This document shows, one piece after another, positions 45,560 through 56,721 of a stretch of 64,000 nucleotides of DNA (position 1 is the first letter of the stretch; every line of letters starts with the position of its first letter). The notes below the pieces were generated by a model. It made no database searches, had not been told where the DNA came from, and saw only the letters and a program-made list of their open reading frames with translations. Made by a program: the position numbers and the translations under genes. The DNA is from Stictocephala bisonia (lineage: Eukaryota; Arthropoda; Insecta; Hemiptera; Membracidae), in assembly GCA_035578905.1 (NCBI GenBank), contig JAQJVL010000126.1, forward strand, positions 2,064,517-2,128,516. Reading direction: 5' to 3'.

Positions 45560-47100
45560 TCAAAATAAAATTTACTTTATTTTATTTCAACGGACATTCC
45601 ATTATTACAAAATAATTACAATAATGTTATCAAATAATTCATAATTTCATTAACAAAGCAGAGAAATATATGGCTGATCGAAAAGTGAATATGCACAATG
45701 AGTGTAAATAACAGTAAAAAACAAATTCTTTAACATGTTCCAGTCATTGAGTCAAAAGTAACTTGGCAGTTAAAAAGTCAATTGCAGGGCAGACAAGATT
45801 TCCAAGGCGTTGGATCCTAACTAGAGTGCTGTTAGTTGCGTGGTGCAGTCTCCCAAAGAGTTTCGATGATCTAGTACCCCTAGGCACTCGAAAGATGATC
45901 CTCTCCAACAATGCAGGGCAGTCAATTATTCCATTGACTAAAAAGGAAGTGTACATCTTGCATTACACCTAATCACAAGGGGGTCTAGCAGCAGTTGTGA
46001 AACTAACATATCCATTGGAACAGTCCTGTAGTTATAACCAAGTCTGACACCAACCAGTCGGAGGAATCTGTTCTGGACACCTTGTATATATGGAACTTCC
46101 ATCTTCTTTGATGGAGACCAAGTTACAAGGTGTATTCTAAAATAGGCCTTACATATGCACAATATAGCAACATTAAGGAGCTGTGTGTTGATAAAAATCT
46201 TGAGGACCTGGAAATCATCCCAAGGCAACTGTTAGCTCTTGCTACGATAGCTTAGATGAGGTTAGAGTGGTCAGACATCTGCAAAAGAACTCCAAGATCA
46301 CTTGACCCCAGCCTTCTTGGGAGATACTAACCTCTCAAATTGTAGTTAGTATTAATCAAAGTATGTACTCTGTGAAACGTCAAATAAAAGTATTTTTGCT
46401 CAGTAGCGGTTTCATCACCATATGATAGACTTTTGGGCATATCATGGAGTAATTTGGAATTTCTCAAAAAACTCCAAAACACTTTAGAGTTAGTTTTATG
46501 CCCTGTACATGGTTTATTGGTGTATATAGATAGAATAGCACTGTAGAGACAACAGTTTAAATTGGTCTCTGATAGTAGAAAAATTACTATCACTAAATGT
46601 ATTTACAAAGTCACTAAAGACAGTATTAATATCTGTCCACTACAATCTAGATTTTGTAAATTCATATACATTAGATCACTATTGATAGCAGTTAGATTAC
46701 ACTTCTTGAAGTTTGGTATGTGAGTTGATTTATTACTCCAAGATAAAGTGTCAACAAGAATTACCATGTCCAAGGCAGGGTGGTGGACATCTTCTACCAG
46801 TAGCGGGTCCAAAGAATGAGTAACGAGCATCCGATATCGAAGAGAATATGAGGTCCACAAAAATCCCATTCACATTATGTATAGCATTGAGTTGCGCTAG
46901 TCCAAATACAGAGTATAAATTAGCCAGTGATCGGGAAGCAGCAGAAGAAAACTCATGGTGTTCTGGTAAACATCTCCACTGCATATTGGGGAGATTAAAA
47001 TCTTCCGCAATAATTATATTCGTATACGAACAAGTGAGAGTTGCTTCTTCTAAGGAATGACAATATTCACTGTATGGGAACACAGGTTGTTCTCCTATAC
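45560..47100 (-). mobile_element. LINE with internal deletion of the RT core
   Basis: The minus strand reads endonuclease first: TNIIIAEDFNLPNMQW (46,751-47,083), LAQLNAIHNVNGIFVDLIFS. A post-endonuclease block HKTNSKVFWSFLRNSK follows (46,327-46,593), then directly the post-RT region IHLVTWSPSKKMEVPYIQGV with QNRFLRLVGVRLGY (45,938-46,228) and LLERIIFRVPRGTRSSKLF (45,744-45,956). The 3' end with AAATAAAATAAAGTAAA is near 45,570. RT fingers, palm and the YADD box are absent between about 46,230 and 46,330. Jockey/R1-like style. Confidence 0.82.
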
Positions 47101-48009
47101 AGTTGTTCCTCCTAGTATATACACTCCGCTCAATAGTAGCATTGAGTCACAATGATGACAGAAACAATATATTGACTTTTGAATAGCTCTTCGGTAACAC
47201 TTCCCATTAAACCATTCAAAACACACATTCAATATAAATAACCCTGTTGTTCACATACTAAACTGACAATACTTTTGGCTTAACCTTTTGAATGAATGAC
47301 TCGATTAGAGAGGAAACTAATGAGCTTCGCTTTGCACCACTCGCTCGACACCGTACCACAACATCCTCTTAGAGGATAACAATATAGACTGACCAGCCCA
47401 GGATATAACCAGCAAAATCTGTCAGTCGTAATTGACTATTGAGAGGTCTATTGTCGTCTCTCCTTTTTGTACGGGGAGATAGAATACCACATGTGTCAAA
47501 ATAAACACAAGTTTTAGATTCATAACATATTAATAAAGAGGAGGCAATATGAAGAATTAGTCCATCACCTTCATAAAGATCTATTGAATGATATCAACAT
47601 TACAAAGATTGACTTCCTATTTTCAAATGTCTCAAAATAGATTTTATGAGTTATTGAGATTACTAAATATTCCAGAAAATTACAATGGATTCTGTCTATG
47701 ATTAGTCGTAAGGAGAAAATTGTGTAAATGTAACTTAATAAGGAGATTTGCAAATACATTTTTAATTAGATTAATCAAACTCACTAACATGAGAACTAAA
47801 AATGTTTTGAATTTTATGTTTGATCTATTGGAAATAAATTAGAATTTTTAAAACATGAGCAAATTGATTTTTTAAATATCAATAACTGTATTTTTTTAAT
47901 CAAACTTAGAGCCATAAATACGATTAATCTTTTAATCTTCATTTAACAAATTGAACTCTGAATGTTGGTATTCAATACAAGATTTTTATAGCCTTGATTT
48001 TAAATAGCA
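47101..48009. other. Intron sequence, possible LINE 5' remnant, no gene
   Basis: The first 300 bases may be the 5' part of the deleted LINE. The rest is AT-rich with no features. Confidence 0.4.
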
Positions 48010-48150
48010 TACGAGGCCTGTTCAGAAAATACATAGACTGTTTGAATTTCACGGGCCCAGTTAGTTCCAGTTAAATCCGCTTATAGTGGCTATTTTCATA
48101 GAGATCAGCTGATTACAACGCAATAAGTAGATTGTCAATATCATTATTGG

Positions 48151-49230
48151 TTGCTTAGCAACAAGGTTATTTGTGAAGTGTGTTTTCTTCATTTGGCGGA
48201 TTATGCAATGTGCGATTTGAACAGGCAAAGTGATACTGTGAAATTTTGTATTAAACTTGGCAAATCAGCAAGTGAAATGCTTGATATGCTCAAGACGGCT
48301 TATGGCGATGTTGCTATGAAGCTTGCAACATGTTTTAAGCGGTGTGGACATTTTAAAGATGGCCGCCAGTTGACTGAAGATGATGAGCGTCTTGGACGGC
48401 CTACCACACCAACTGACAACTCACATGTCAAGAAAATCAACACCCTGGTTCGGGAAAATCATTGTCTGGCTGTCAGAGAGCTTGCTGAGGAGTAGGGTCA
48501 TGTCATGAGATTTTGACTGAAAACTTGCAAATGTGCCGCGTTGTTGCAAAATTTGATCCACGACTGATGACAAATGAACAAAAAACTCATCATGTGCAGA
48601 CTTTTCAAGAATTGCTTGAACATTCAGAAGAAGATGAAAACTTCTTGTCAAGTATTTTTACAGATATGAATCATGGGTGTACGGTTATGACATCAAAACA
48701 AAAGTTCAATCGTCCCAGTGGGTGGGGAAAACATCTCCCAGACCAAAAAAAGCTCGCCAAGTTCGGTCCAATGTGAAGGTGTTCCTAACAGTTTTTTTTT
48801 ATGCTCAGGGCATTGTGCACTATGAGTACCTCACACAAGGCTCCACAGTGAATCAGATTTACTATATTGAAATTCTTAAATGTCTTCGAGATGCTATCAG
48901 GCGGAATTGACCAGAAATGTGGAGAAGTCGTGACAATGCTCCAGCCCATTCAGCCCTCGTGAGTTTTTGGCCAAACACTCGATACACAGGTATCCCCACA
49001 GGGTTCCCCACCTATCCTAATCACCTGACCTAGCTTGTGTGACTTCTTCTTGTTCCCCAAACTCAAAAGACCTTTGAAAGGAAAGATATTTGAGACAATA
49101 CCCGAGATTAAGGAAAATGCAACAAAGGAGCTGAAGGACTTCACAAAAAAATCTTTCAGGACTGTTTCCAGCAGTGAAAACACCATTAGAATAAGTGTTT
49201 GCATTGGGGAGGGGAGTACTTTGAAGGGGA
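48151..49230 (+). pseudogene. Mariner transposase, several frame breaks
   Basis: N-terminal HTH: TVKFCIKLGKSASEMLDML, KTAYGDVAMK and DDERLGRPTTPTDN (open 48,151-48,495). After a stop and small deletion: KFDPRLMTNEQKTHHVQTFQ, LLEHSEEDENFLSSIF. A frame change follows, then VYGYDIKTKVQSSQW with SPRPKKARQVRSNVKVFL and GIVHYEYLTQGSTVNQIYY (to 48,910). Then RDNAPAHSA (catalytic D) and CDFFLFPKLKRPLKG (49,035 on). The C-terminus GGEYFEG is where the minisatellite begins. The catalytic layout fits mariner D,D34D, but this copy is dead. Confidence 0.92.
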
Positions 49231-50713
49231 GTACTTTGAGGGGAGTACTATGAGGGGAGTACTTTGAGGGGAGTACTTTGAGGGGAGTACTTTGAGGGGA
49301 GTACTATGAGGGGAGTACTTTGAGGGGAGTACTTTGAGGGGAGTACTTTGAGGGGAGTACTTTGAGGGGAGTACTTTGAGGGGAGTACTTTGAGGGGAGT
49401 ACTTTGAGGGGAGTACTTTGAGGGGAGTACTATGAGGGGAGTACTATGAGGGGAGTACTATGAGGGGAGTACTTTGAGGGGAGTACTTTGAGGGGAGTAC
49501 TTTGAGGGGAGTACTATGAGGGGAGTACTATGAGGGGAGTACTTTGAGGGGAGTACTATGAGGGGAGTACTATGAGGGGAGTACTATGAGGGGAGTACTA
49601 TGAGGGGAGTACTATGAGGGGAGTACTATGAGGGGAGTACTATGAGGGGAGTACTTTGAGGGGAGTACTATGAGGGGAGTACTATGAGGGGAGTACTATG
49701 AGGGGAGTACTATGAGGGGAGTACTATGAGGGGAGTACTTTGAGGGGAGTACTTTGAGGGGAGTACTTTGAGGGGAGTACTATGAGGGGAGTACTATGAG
49801 GGGAGTACTTTGAGGGGAGTACTTTGCGGGGAGTACTTTGAGGGGAGTACTATGAGGGGAGTACTATGAGGGGAGTACTATGAGGGGAGTACTTTGAGGG
49901 GAGTACTTTGAGGGGAGTACTTTGAGGGGAGTACTTTGAGGGGAGTACTATGAGGGGAGTACTATGAGGGGAGTACTATGAGGGGAGTACTTTGAGGGGA
50001 GTACTTTGAGGGGAGTACTTTGAGGGGAGTACTTTGAGGGGAGTACTATGAGGGGAGTACTATGAGGGGAGTACTATGAGGGGAGTACTTTGAGGGGAGT
50101 ACTTTGAGGGGAGTACTATGAGGGGAGTACTTTGAGGGGAGTACTATGAGGGGAGTACTATGAGGGGAGTACTATGAGGGGAGTACTATGAGGGGAGTAC
50201 TATGAGGGGAGTACTATGAGGGGAGTACTTTGAGGGGAGTACTTTGAGGGGAGTACTTTGAGGGGAGTACTATGAGGGGAGTACTATGAGGGGAGTACTT
50301 TGAGGGGAGTACTTTGAGGGGAGTACTTTGAGGGGAGTACTATGAGGGGAGTACTATGAGGGGAGTACTATGAGGGGAGTACTTTGAGGGGAGTACTTTG
50401 AGGGGAGTACTTTGAGGGGAGTACTATGAGGGGAGTACTATGAGGGGAGTACTATGAGGGGAGTACTATGAGGGGAGTACTATGAGGGGAGTACTTTGAG
50501 GGGAGTACTTTGAGGGGAGTACTTTGAGGGGAGTACTATGAGGGGAGTACTATGAGGGGAGTACTATGAGGGGAGTACTATGAGGGGAGTACTTTGAGGG
50601 GAGTACTATGAGGGGAGTACTATGAGGGGAGTACTTTGAGGGGAGTACTTTGAGGGGAGTACTTTGAGGGGAGTACTTTGAGGGGAGTACTTTGAGGGGA
50701 GTACTATGACATG
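49215..50713 (+). repeat. 14-bp minisatellite, 107 units
   Basis: AGTACTTTGAGGGG or AGTACTATGAGGGG repeats with exact 14-bp spacing from 49,230 to the last unit at 50,700 (105 steps of 14 = 1,470), preceded by one 15-bp unit at 49,215. Units differ almost only at one T/A site; one GCGGGG variant lies near 49,827. All frames reach TGA, so it is not coding. Confidence 0.98.
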
Positions 50714-50780
50714 TAACTTCTCAATAAAGTAAATTTTGTGTTATGACGTCAGTCCATGTATTTATTGAACAGCCCTCGTA

Positions 50781-51204
50781 AAGCCTTTGACTGTGTTTAA
50801 CCATAGTCTAATTTAAATATGTATATGCTTTTTTAAGTTAATTGTCTGTATTGAAATGAGTACTGACATGTATATTGTAATTATGCCTGATTCCTGTACT
50901 CATGTTCTTTGACAGTTAACTTTTTTAATTGAATTAAAACTGCATAGTTGAACAAACAATCTTTGATAACAATATGAGTTTAAAATGATGATAACATAAG
51001 CAAGAATGCACCAAAGACCATTTTGGCCAATGCATAGCCGAGTGGACTAGTCATAGTGGGTTTCACTCCATTTGACACAGTGAAATTTGGATGGTGCCAA
51101 AGGATGCCAAGAAGAGGAAAGCAGACCTGAGCAGAGTACAGTCAATGGATTTTCTCTATTAGTAATGTCAATATCTGAAAATAAAAAAATGTATCTTACA
51201 TTAC
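50781..51204. other. Intron sequence near the donor, nothing recognised
   Basis: Ends at the GTAATG donor of the zinc-finger exon (complement of 51,199-51,204). Confidence 0.5.
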
Positions 51205-51573
51205 CTGACAAGAAAAGGGTCTTGCAGTCAAGGGGTTATGTGTTTGCTGATGAGCTTTGAAGTTGGAAGACCTTTGAAATACTTTTGGGCAATGAGTACA
51301 CTGATAAAATTTCACTTTTTGGTCACTTGGTTTTTCATATTTTTTGTGTTTGTGTTTTTTAATAGACATATTCTTTTTCTTTTCAATATTTTTGGATCTT
51401 TTAGCATTATTTTTGTTAACTTTGTCTATACTATTAGTGATATCAACGGTTTTATCTTTATGACTAGAATTTTCTGTCTCATGTTTTTCTTGTTTGCTTT
51501 GATTTAATAAATGCTCATCTTGTTGAGCTTCCTTTAATGTGTCTCTGGTATCCTTGGAACTTTCAACAGAATG
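51205..51573 (-). CDS. C2H2 zinc-finger protein, middle exon
   Basis: 369 bp, 123 codons, phase 0 at both ends. Acceptor TCTTACAG before CATTCTGTTGAAAGT; donor CAG followed by GTAATGTAAG. It starts HSVESSKDTRDTLKEAQQDE, then a lysine-rich stretch (NAKRSKNIEKKKNMSIKKHK) suited to a nuclear localisation signal. Next comes one full finger CTHCPKVFQRSSNFKAHQQTH, and it ends RPFSCQ, the first half of a finger completed at 43,396. The intron to the last exon is 7,808 bp and is filled with transposable elements. The open frame extends past both splice sites but those parts are intronic. Confidence 0.88.
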
Positions 51574-51779
51574 CTGTAAGAGAAAAAAACACATAATAAA
51601 ACAAACTTTTTCCTTTCTGATCCAAAAATTACTTACCAATTTAGCTTTATTATTGGTCATAAAATTAGTAATAAATTGTTAAGGTACCTTAATTTAAAAA
51701 ATGTTTTAAATGCAAAGTCAAAAAGTTGCTAGAACTGGCTGTATATATTTACTGAACAAAATAAAAACTTATAAACCTA

Positions 51780-52210
51780 TTTTCCTTTATATACAGTTCT
51801 GTCTCAATTGTTTCTCACTTTTTTTTCACTTTGATTGACATCTCCCATCAACTATGTTTTCAGCTGTGTGTACAGAAAAAAATATCAGCTGGAAGTTGGA
51901 GAGTAGGGTGGATAGTCAGTGTGGTAACAATGTTCCTGGTTAAGCAGTTATATAATAACAATCTTCAATATGCAGGGGGTTGTCTTAGAGAAAAATCCTA
52001 GTTTCTTGCTTATTTTTCAGCCTCTTACCTCCTTATTGCATCTCTCAAGGGCTTAAGAATTTTCTCCGTTCACCATGTGTTCCTTGGATCGAACTTGATT
52101 TAACTTATAGTAATGAAACCTTTGTTGTCAAAAAGACACCTCCAGCATCACTTTTCCTTTATTTTTATCAAAGCAAAATTTTCCCTTCTTTTTATCAAGA
52201 ACTGCATCAG
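51780..52210 (-). pseudogene. Decayed Tc1/mariner-type transposase in intron
   Basis: Minus-strand pieces GKVMLEVSF..., and further on HTDYPPYSPTSS.YFFLY, which correspond to the HPPYSPDLxPxDYFLF block near the third catalytic residue of mariner/Tc1 transposases. Many stops; ends not found. Confidence 0.6.
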
Positions 52211-52673
52211 CCCTGATAAAATAATTAACTAACAAGCCATTGTCATCCACTCACAAATAAATTGTTGGACTGTAGTCCGAAAATTCCTTGAGCGATTCAG
52301 CCCCTTTCTCCAGATAATAATGATAATATAATTAACTATTTTATAATTAATAATAATATCAAGAAAAAATACTGCATTTGGAGGAAACTTTTAGAATTGA
52401 ATTAAATTAATGAGAATTATCATAAGATTTAAAAAGTTTTTAGAAAATCCATCCAGTCTATGACAATATCAATGAAGAGGAGTTGGAAAAGATGTTAGGC
52501 ACTTGCACATGAAAGAAATTTTTCTTCACTTCATGTACTGAAAACTAGCATAGAATAGGATCATATGAGTTCATGAGTGAAATAATAATTTATTGATAAA
52601 ATTCAAGTAAAACAAGATTATGATTCTGCTGTACAAACAAAATACAATAAAAACGTAACATATTTATAAATAC
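52211..52673. other. Intron sequence, nothing recognised
   Basis: AT-rich DNA between two zinc-finger exons. Confidence 0.5.
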
Positions 52674-52766
52674 CTCATTTTCAACTTTAATCAAAATATC
52701 ATTGAATTGTACTGAACTGGTTTTTGTCATACCCATATTTTCTTCTATTATATCTTCATTGTGTGT
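52674..52766 (-). CDS. C2H2 zinc-finger protein, upstream exon
   Basis: 93 bp, 31 codons, phase 0 at both ends. Acceptor GATTTGTTTCAG before ACACACAATGAAGAT; donor GAG followed by GTATTTATAAA. It reads THNEDIIEENMGMTKTSSVQ then FNDILIKVENE, an acidic linker of the kind found between an N-terminal domain and the fingers in insect zinc-finger proteins. The next exon (51,573) continues with HSVES. The true start codon and N-terminal domain must lie upstream, beyond the 7.6-kb nested transposon that begins 53 bp away, and probably outside this window. Confidence 0.75.
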
Positions 52767-53782
52767 CTGAAACAAATCAAAAAAAATCTTAAAAACTGCA
52801 AAACAATGAAAGAAAAAATCGCCGGTCACAACATATAAGGGCGTAAGAGGTAAAACGTAATAGTTTTGAAGATATTAAATATCTGATGTTGGGCGTAAGT
52901 GGATTTCTTTAATAATTCCAAAGCTGAAACAGGCGAAAGTGCACTTGTGCTCTTTTGTGATGTGATCATTTCCTCCGTCGGAATCTAAATATACACAAAA
53001 CACACAAGCGTAAGTAAGTGATGGAATTTTTGTTTTGCTCCAGTTTGATTTAAAATGGTAAATTATTGTAACCTAATAAAAATGGGGAATATACTACTGA
53101 TAAAGAAGATAATGTGCCATTATCATCAATAAAATCTCAACAGAAGTAGTGAAATATATAGAATTTTATCAGTGTGATTTTACAAGTATTTTTAATGATA
53201 ACACATTTTTTAAGTACCAAATAAAAAGCTGTAAATATGAAGGCTCAATGACTTGTAGTAAATTAAATTTATTACTTTGTAAGAATAATTTTGATACAAG
53301 TGTGTACACAATTTTTTGGAAGATTTAGAAGAAAGTTATGAAGATTTAATCTATATACATAAAAGAAAGTTGTGTTAGTTACAGCGTTTATAACTAGAAA
53401 ACTACTGAACCAATTGGCATGAAAATTTACAGGGATATTCCTTAGATACTAGAATAACATAATAGCCTGTTTCCGTTTCAAAAAGCCTTAAGGGAAGCGT
53501 CCTATGGCCCTTTGCAGTTTCAATGTTAATCTTATTGAAGAATGTTTTATTTTGTTTACCATGCCATGTTTGTCATTTCTTGATTAAATTAAATTAAGGA
53601 AACAGCTGTTGTAATGATAACCTAATTTTTAAAAACAAATCTATGCATAACAAATGAGATCTATCAAATAGGTTTCTATTCCATTTGTTTTTTATGAATA
53701 TTTGTTGTCAAATGTAATTGTTAAATGTTTTTAGTTAAATGTTTATTTATACTTTTTATTACGGGGCGATACTCTTATAACA

Positions 53783-56709
53783 ATGCCCCGACCCAGAGTA
53801 TCTGACCTTTCCCAACGTAGCCGTAATTCAGTTAGGCAACAGATCACCGAAAATCAATTGAATGAAGAGGATCGTGTAATCGCACGAGAAGAACGCCGAG
53901 TTAATATGGCGCAACGTCGTGCCACGCTAACTCCAGAAGAAAGAGATGCAGCCCGAGAAACCGCTCGATTAGCAATGAGGAATCGTCGGGCTTTTTTAAG
54001 AGATCAACAACGATTTGCAAGAAGAAATATTCCACGCGTTGATTTGAAACTAGCTGCATTTCAATACGATTCCACAATGAATTACAGCTCACACCCTTCG
54101 GTTGACATTGGCCCTATGGAGATTGTTTGTGATCACTGCGGAGCATTGAAGTTTGCTGGAGAAACTCCCGGATTGTGCTGCCTTAGTGGCAAAGTAAAAC
54201 TGCCAATATTGACTCCACCACCTGAGCCATTGAACTCATTGCTTAGTGGTGAAACACCTCAATCACGTCATTTCTTAGCAAATACCCAAAATTACAATGG
54301 ATGTTTCCAGATGACTTCATTCGGAGCAGACATTATTGGAAAATCTGGATTCAATCCAACATTCAAAATTCAAGGCCAAATCCACCATAGAATTGGATCA
54401 TTGCTTCCTCCTGAAAGTGGAGATTTTAAATTCTTACAAATATATTTTATGGGCAACGTTGAGGAGCAGCTTGATCGACGACAAGAAATCAACACATCAC
54501 TAAGAAGAGAAATCCTTCAAGGTCTTCAGCAGCTTCTTAATGAACACCATGTATTAATTAATCTGTTGAAGACTGCTATGGAGCGCATGTCACATGATGA
54601 TCACAAAGTGGTGATCAGAGCAGATAAACGTCCAGTAGGAACACACGAACGCAGGTTTAACGCTCCAACAGTAGATGAAGTTGCGATTCTAATAGTTGGG
54701 GAACACCTGGAAACTCGCGATATTATACTTACACGTCGCGATACTGGACAACTGCAAAGAATATATGAAACACACCGATCATATGACACGTTGCAGTATC
54801 CACTGATGTTTTGGCAAGGAGAGGATGGATACCACTTCAACATCAAGATGGTAAACCCGTTGAATGGTGAGGAAACTACCAAGAAGCTTAGCTCAATGAA
54901 TTTTTACGCTTATCATTTGATGATTCGTCCCAATAGTGACAACTATTTGCTACGATTTCGTAGACTGTTTCAGCAATATTGCGTCGACATGTACGTTAAA
55001 ATCTAAACGGAGCGCCTAAATTTCATTCGGTTAAACCAAGCCAAACTGCGTTCGGAGCAGTATATACATTTACGTGATGCAATAACAACTGAAGGAGATG
55101 CAGCTAATGTTGGTCGACTGACAATTCTACCGGCGACGTACACAGGTAGCCCGCGTCATATGCATGAATATGCCCAAGACGCAATGACATATGTCCGTCA
55201 TTACGGTCGTCCAGACCTCTTCATTACCTTTACATGCAATCCAAAATGGATAGAAATTCTTCAATTACTGCTTCCCGGACAAACGTCGAGTGATCGGCAT
55301 GACATCACCGCACGAGTCTTCAAGCAAAAAATTCGGTCACTGATGAACTACATTGTTAAGCTATGCATCTTCGGCGATACGCGATGCTGGATGTACTCTA
55401 TCGAATGGCAAAAAAGAGGTTTGCCGCATGCACACATTCTTATTTGGTTGGTTGAAAAAATTAGACCAGATCAAATCGATGACATTATATGTGCCGAGAT
55501 TCCTGATTCTGCAACTGATCCAGAACTACATGATGTTGTGATCAAAAATATGATACATGGACCTTGCGGTGCCATTAATCCCCTATCACCTTGCATGGTC
55601 GACGGCAAGTGTTCAAAGCGATATCCACGTAATCTTACAGCAGAGACCATCACTGGTAACGATGGTTATCCACAGTATCGCCGTAGATCACCTGACAATG
55701 ACGGCCGAACTACCACAACGAAAGTAAAAGGAATTGATTTATTGGTTGACAACAGTTGGATTGTTCCATATTCTCCACTCCTTTCAAAAACATTTAAGAC
55801 ACATTGCAACATTGAGTATTGCAATTCAGTAAAGTCCATTAAATACATATGCAAATATGTCACAAAAGGTAGCGATATGGCAGTTTTTGGAATACAAACT
55901 AACAATACTAACGATGAAATTACAAACTATCAAGTTGGTAGATATGTAAACTGTAACGAGGCGATTTGGTGAATATTCTCATTCCCTATTCACGAACGTC
56001 ATCCAACAGTTTTACATTTGGCAGTTCATCTAGAGAATGGTCAAAGAGTATATTTTAACGCATCAAATGCTGCTCAACGTGCTGAAACACCACCAGCTAC
56101 AACATTAACCAGTTTCTTTGAGATTTGCGAAAGCGATCCGTTTGCAAAGATTGCAAACACTACTCTGAAATGCCACGTTATTACATCTGGAATGCTTCAT
56201 TGAAGAAATTTCAACGTCGGAAACAAGGTGATGTAGTTCATGGTCATCGGGGTTTACGTTCAACAGATGCTCTCGGTCGTATTTACACTGTTCATCCGAA
56301 GAATGATGAATGCTTTTATTTGCGATTGTTGCTGGTGAACGTTCGTGGGCCAACATCGTTTGAATCACTGCGACCTGTTAACGGTATACTATGCCCAACA
56401 TTTCGTGCTGCATGCCAAGAGCTCAATCTACTTGAAAACGATACTCATTGGGATACGACACTCGCTGAAGCAATTGTTTCTGCATCTGCAAGCCAGATAC
56501 GTACATTATTTGCTATTATAATTTCTACATGCTTTCCATCAAATCCTCTTCTCTTATGGAACAAATACAAGGACAACATGACTGAAGACATTTTACATCG
56601 AGATCGTGTCATTTCTAGAAATCCCTACATCGAGGTGAATGAAGCTATGCATAACCAGGCGTTGATATTAATCGAAGATATGTGTTATCTCATGTGTGGC
56701 AGTTTGTAA
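53783..56709 (+). pseudogene. Helitron Rep (HUH endonuclease) part of RepHel
   Basis: The ATG at 53,783 opens a basic N-terminus (MPRPRVSDLSQRSRNSVRQQ). A zinc-finger-like CDHCGALKFAGETPGLCC follows at about residues 113-130. In-frame TAA at 55,004-55,006 (KI*TERL). The same frame goes on with the Rep domain: RPDLFITFTCNPKW, the HUH motif GLPHAHILIWL, CMVDGKCSKRYPR and the tyrosine motif YICKYVTKG. In-frame TGA at 55,970-55,972. One frame change near 56,150 restores PRYYIWNASLKKF and FYLRLLLVNVRGPTSFESL. In-frame TAA at 56,707-56,709. Rep nicks and joins single strands through the two tyrosines. Confidence 0.93.
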
Positions 56710-56721
56710 GTTAGGTTAGGG

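Larger units (their letters stand above)
48010..50780 (+). mobile_element. Mariner transposon expanded by an internal minisatellite
   Basis: TA-flanked ends (48,010-48,011 and 50,779-50,780). Inverted ends: ACGAGG[C/G]CTGTTCA at 48,011, with the complement at 50,760-50,780 followed by AATACATAGACTG/AATACATGGACTG. Total 2,767 bp. Removing the 1.5-kb minisatellite leaves about 1.27 kb, the normal mariner length. It holds a broken transposase on the plus strand and lies in the zinc-finger intron, antisense to the gene. Confidence 0.95.

Noticed and set aside
49206..50713. Possible repetitive protein from the 14-bp array
   Set aside because: The period is not a multiple of three and every frame meets TGA.
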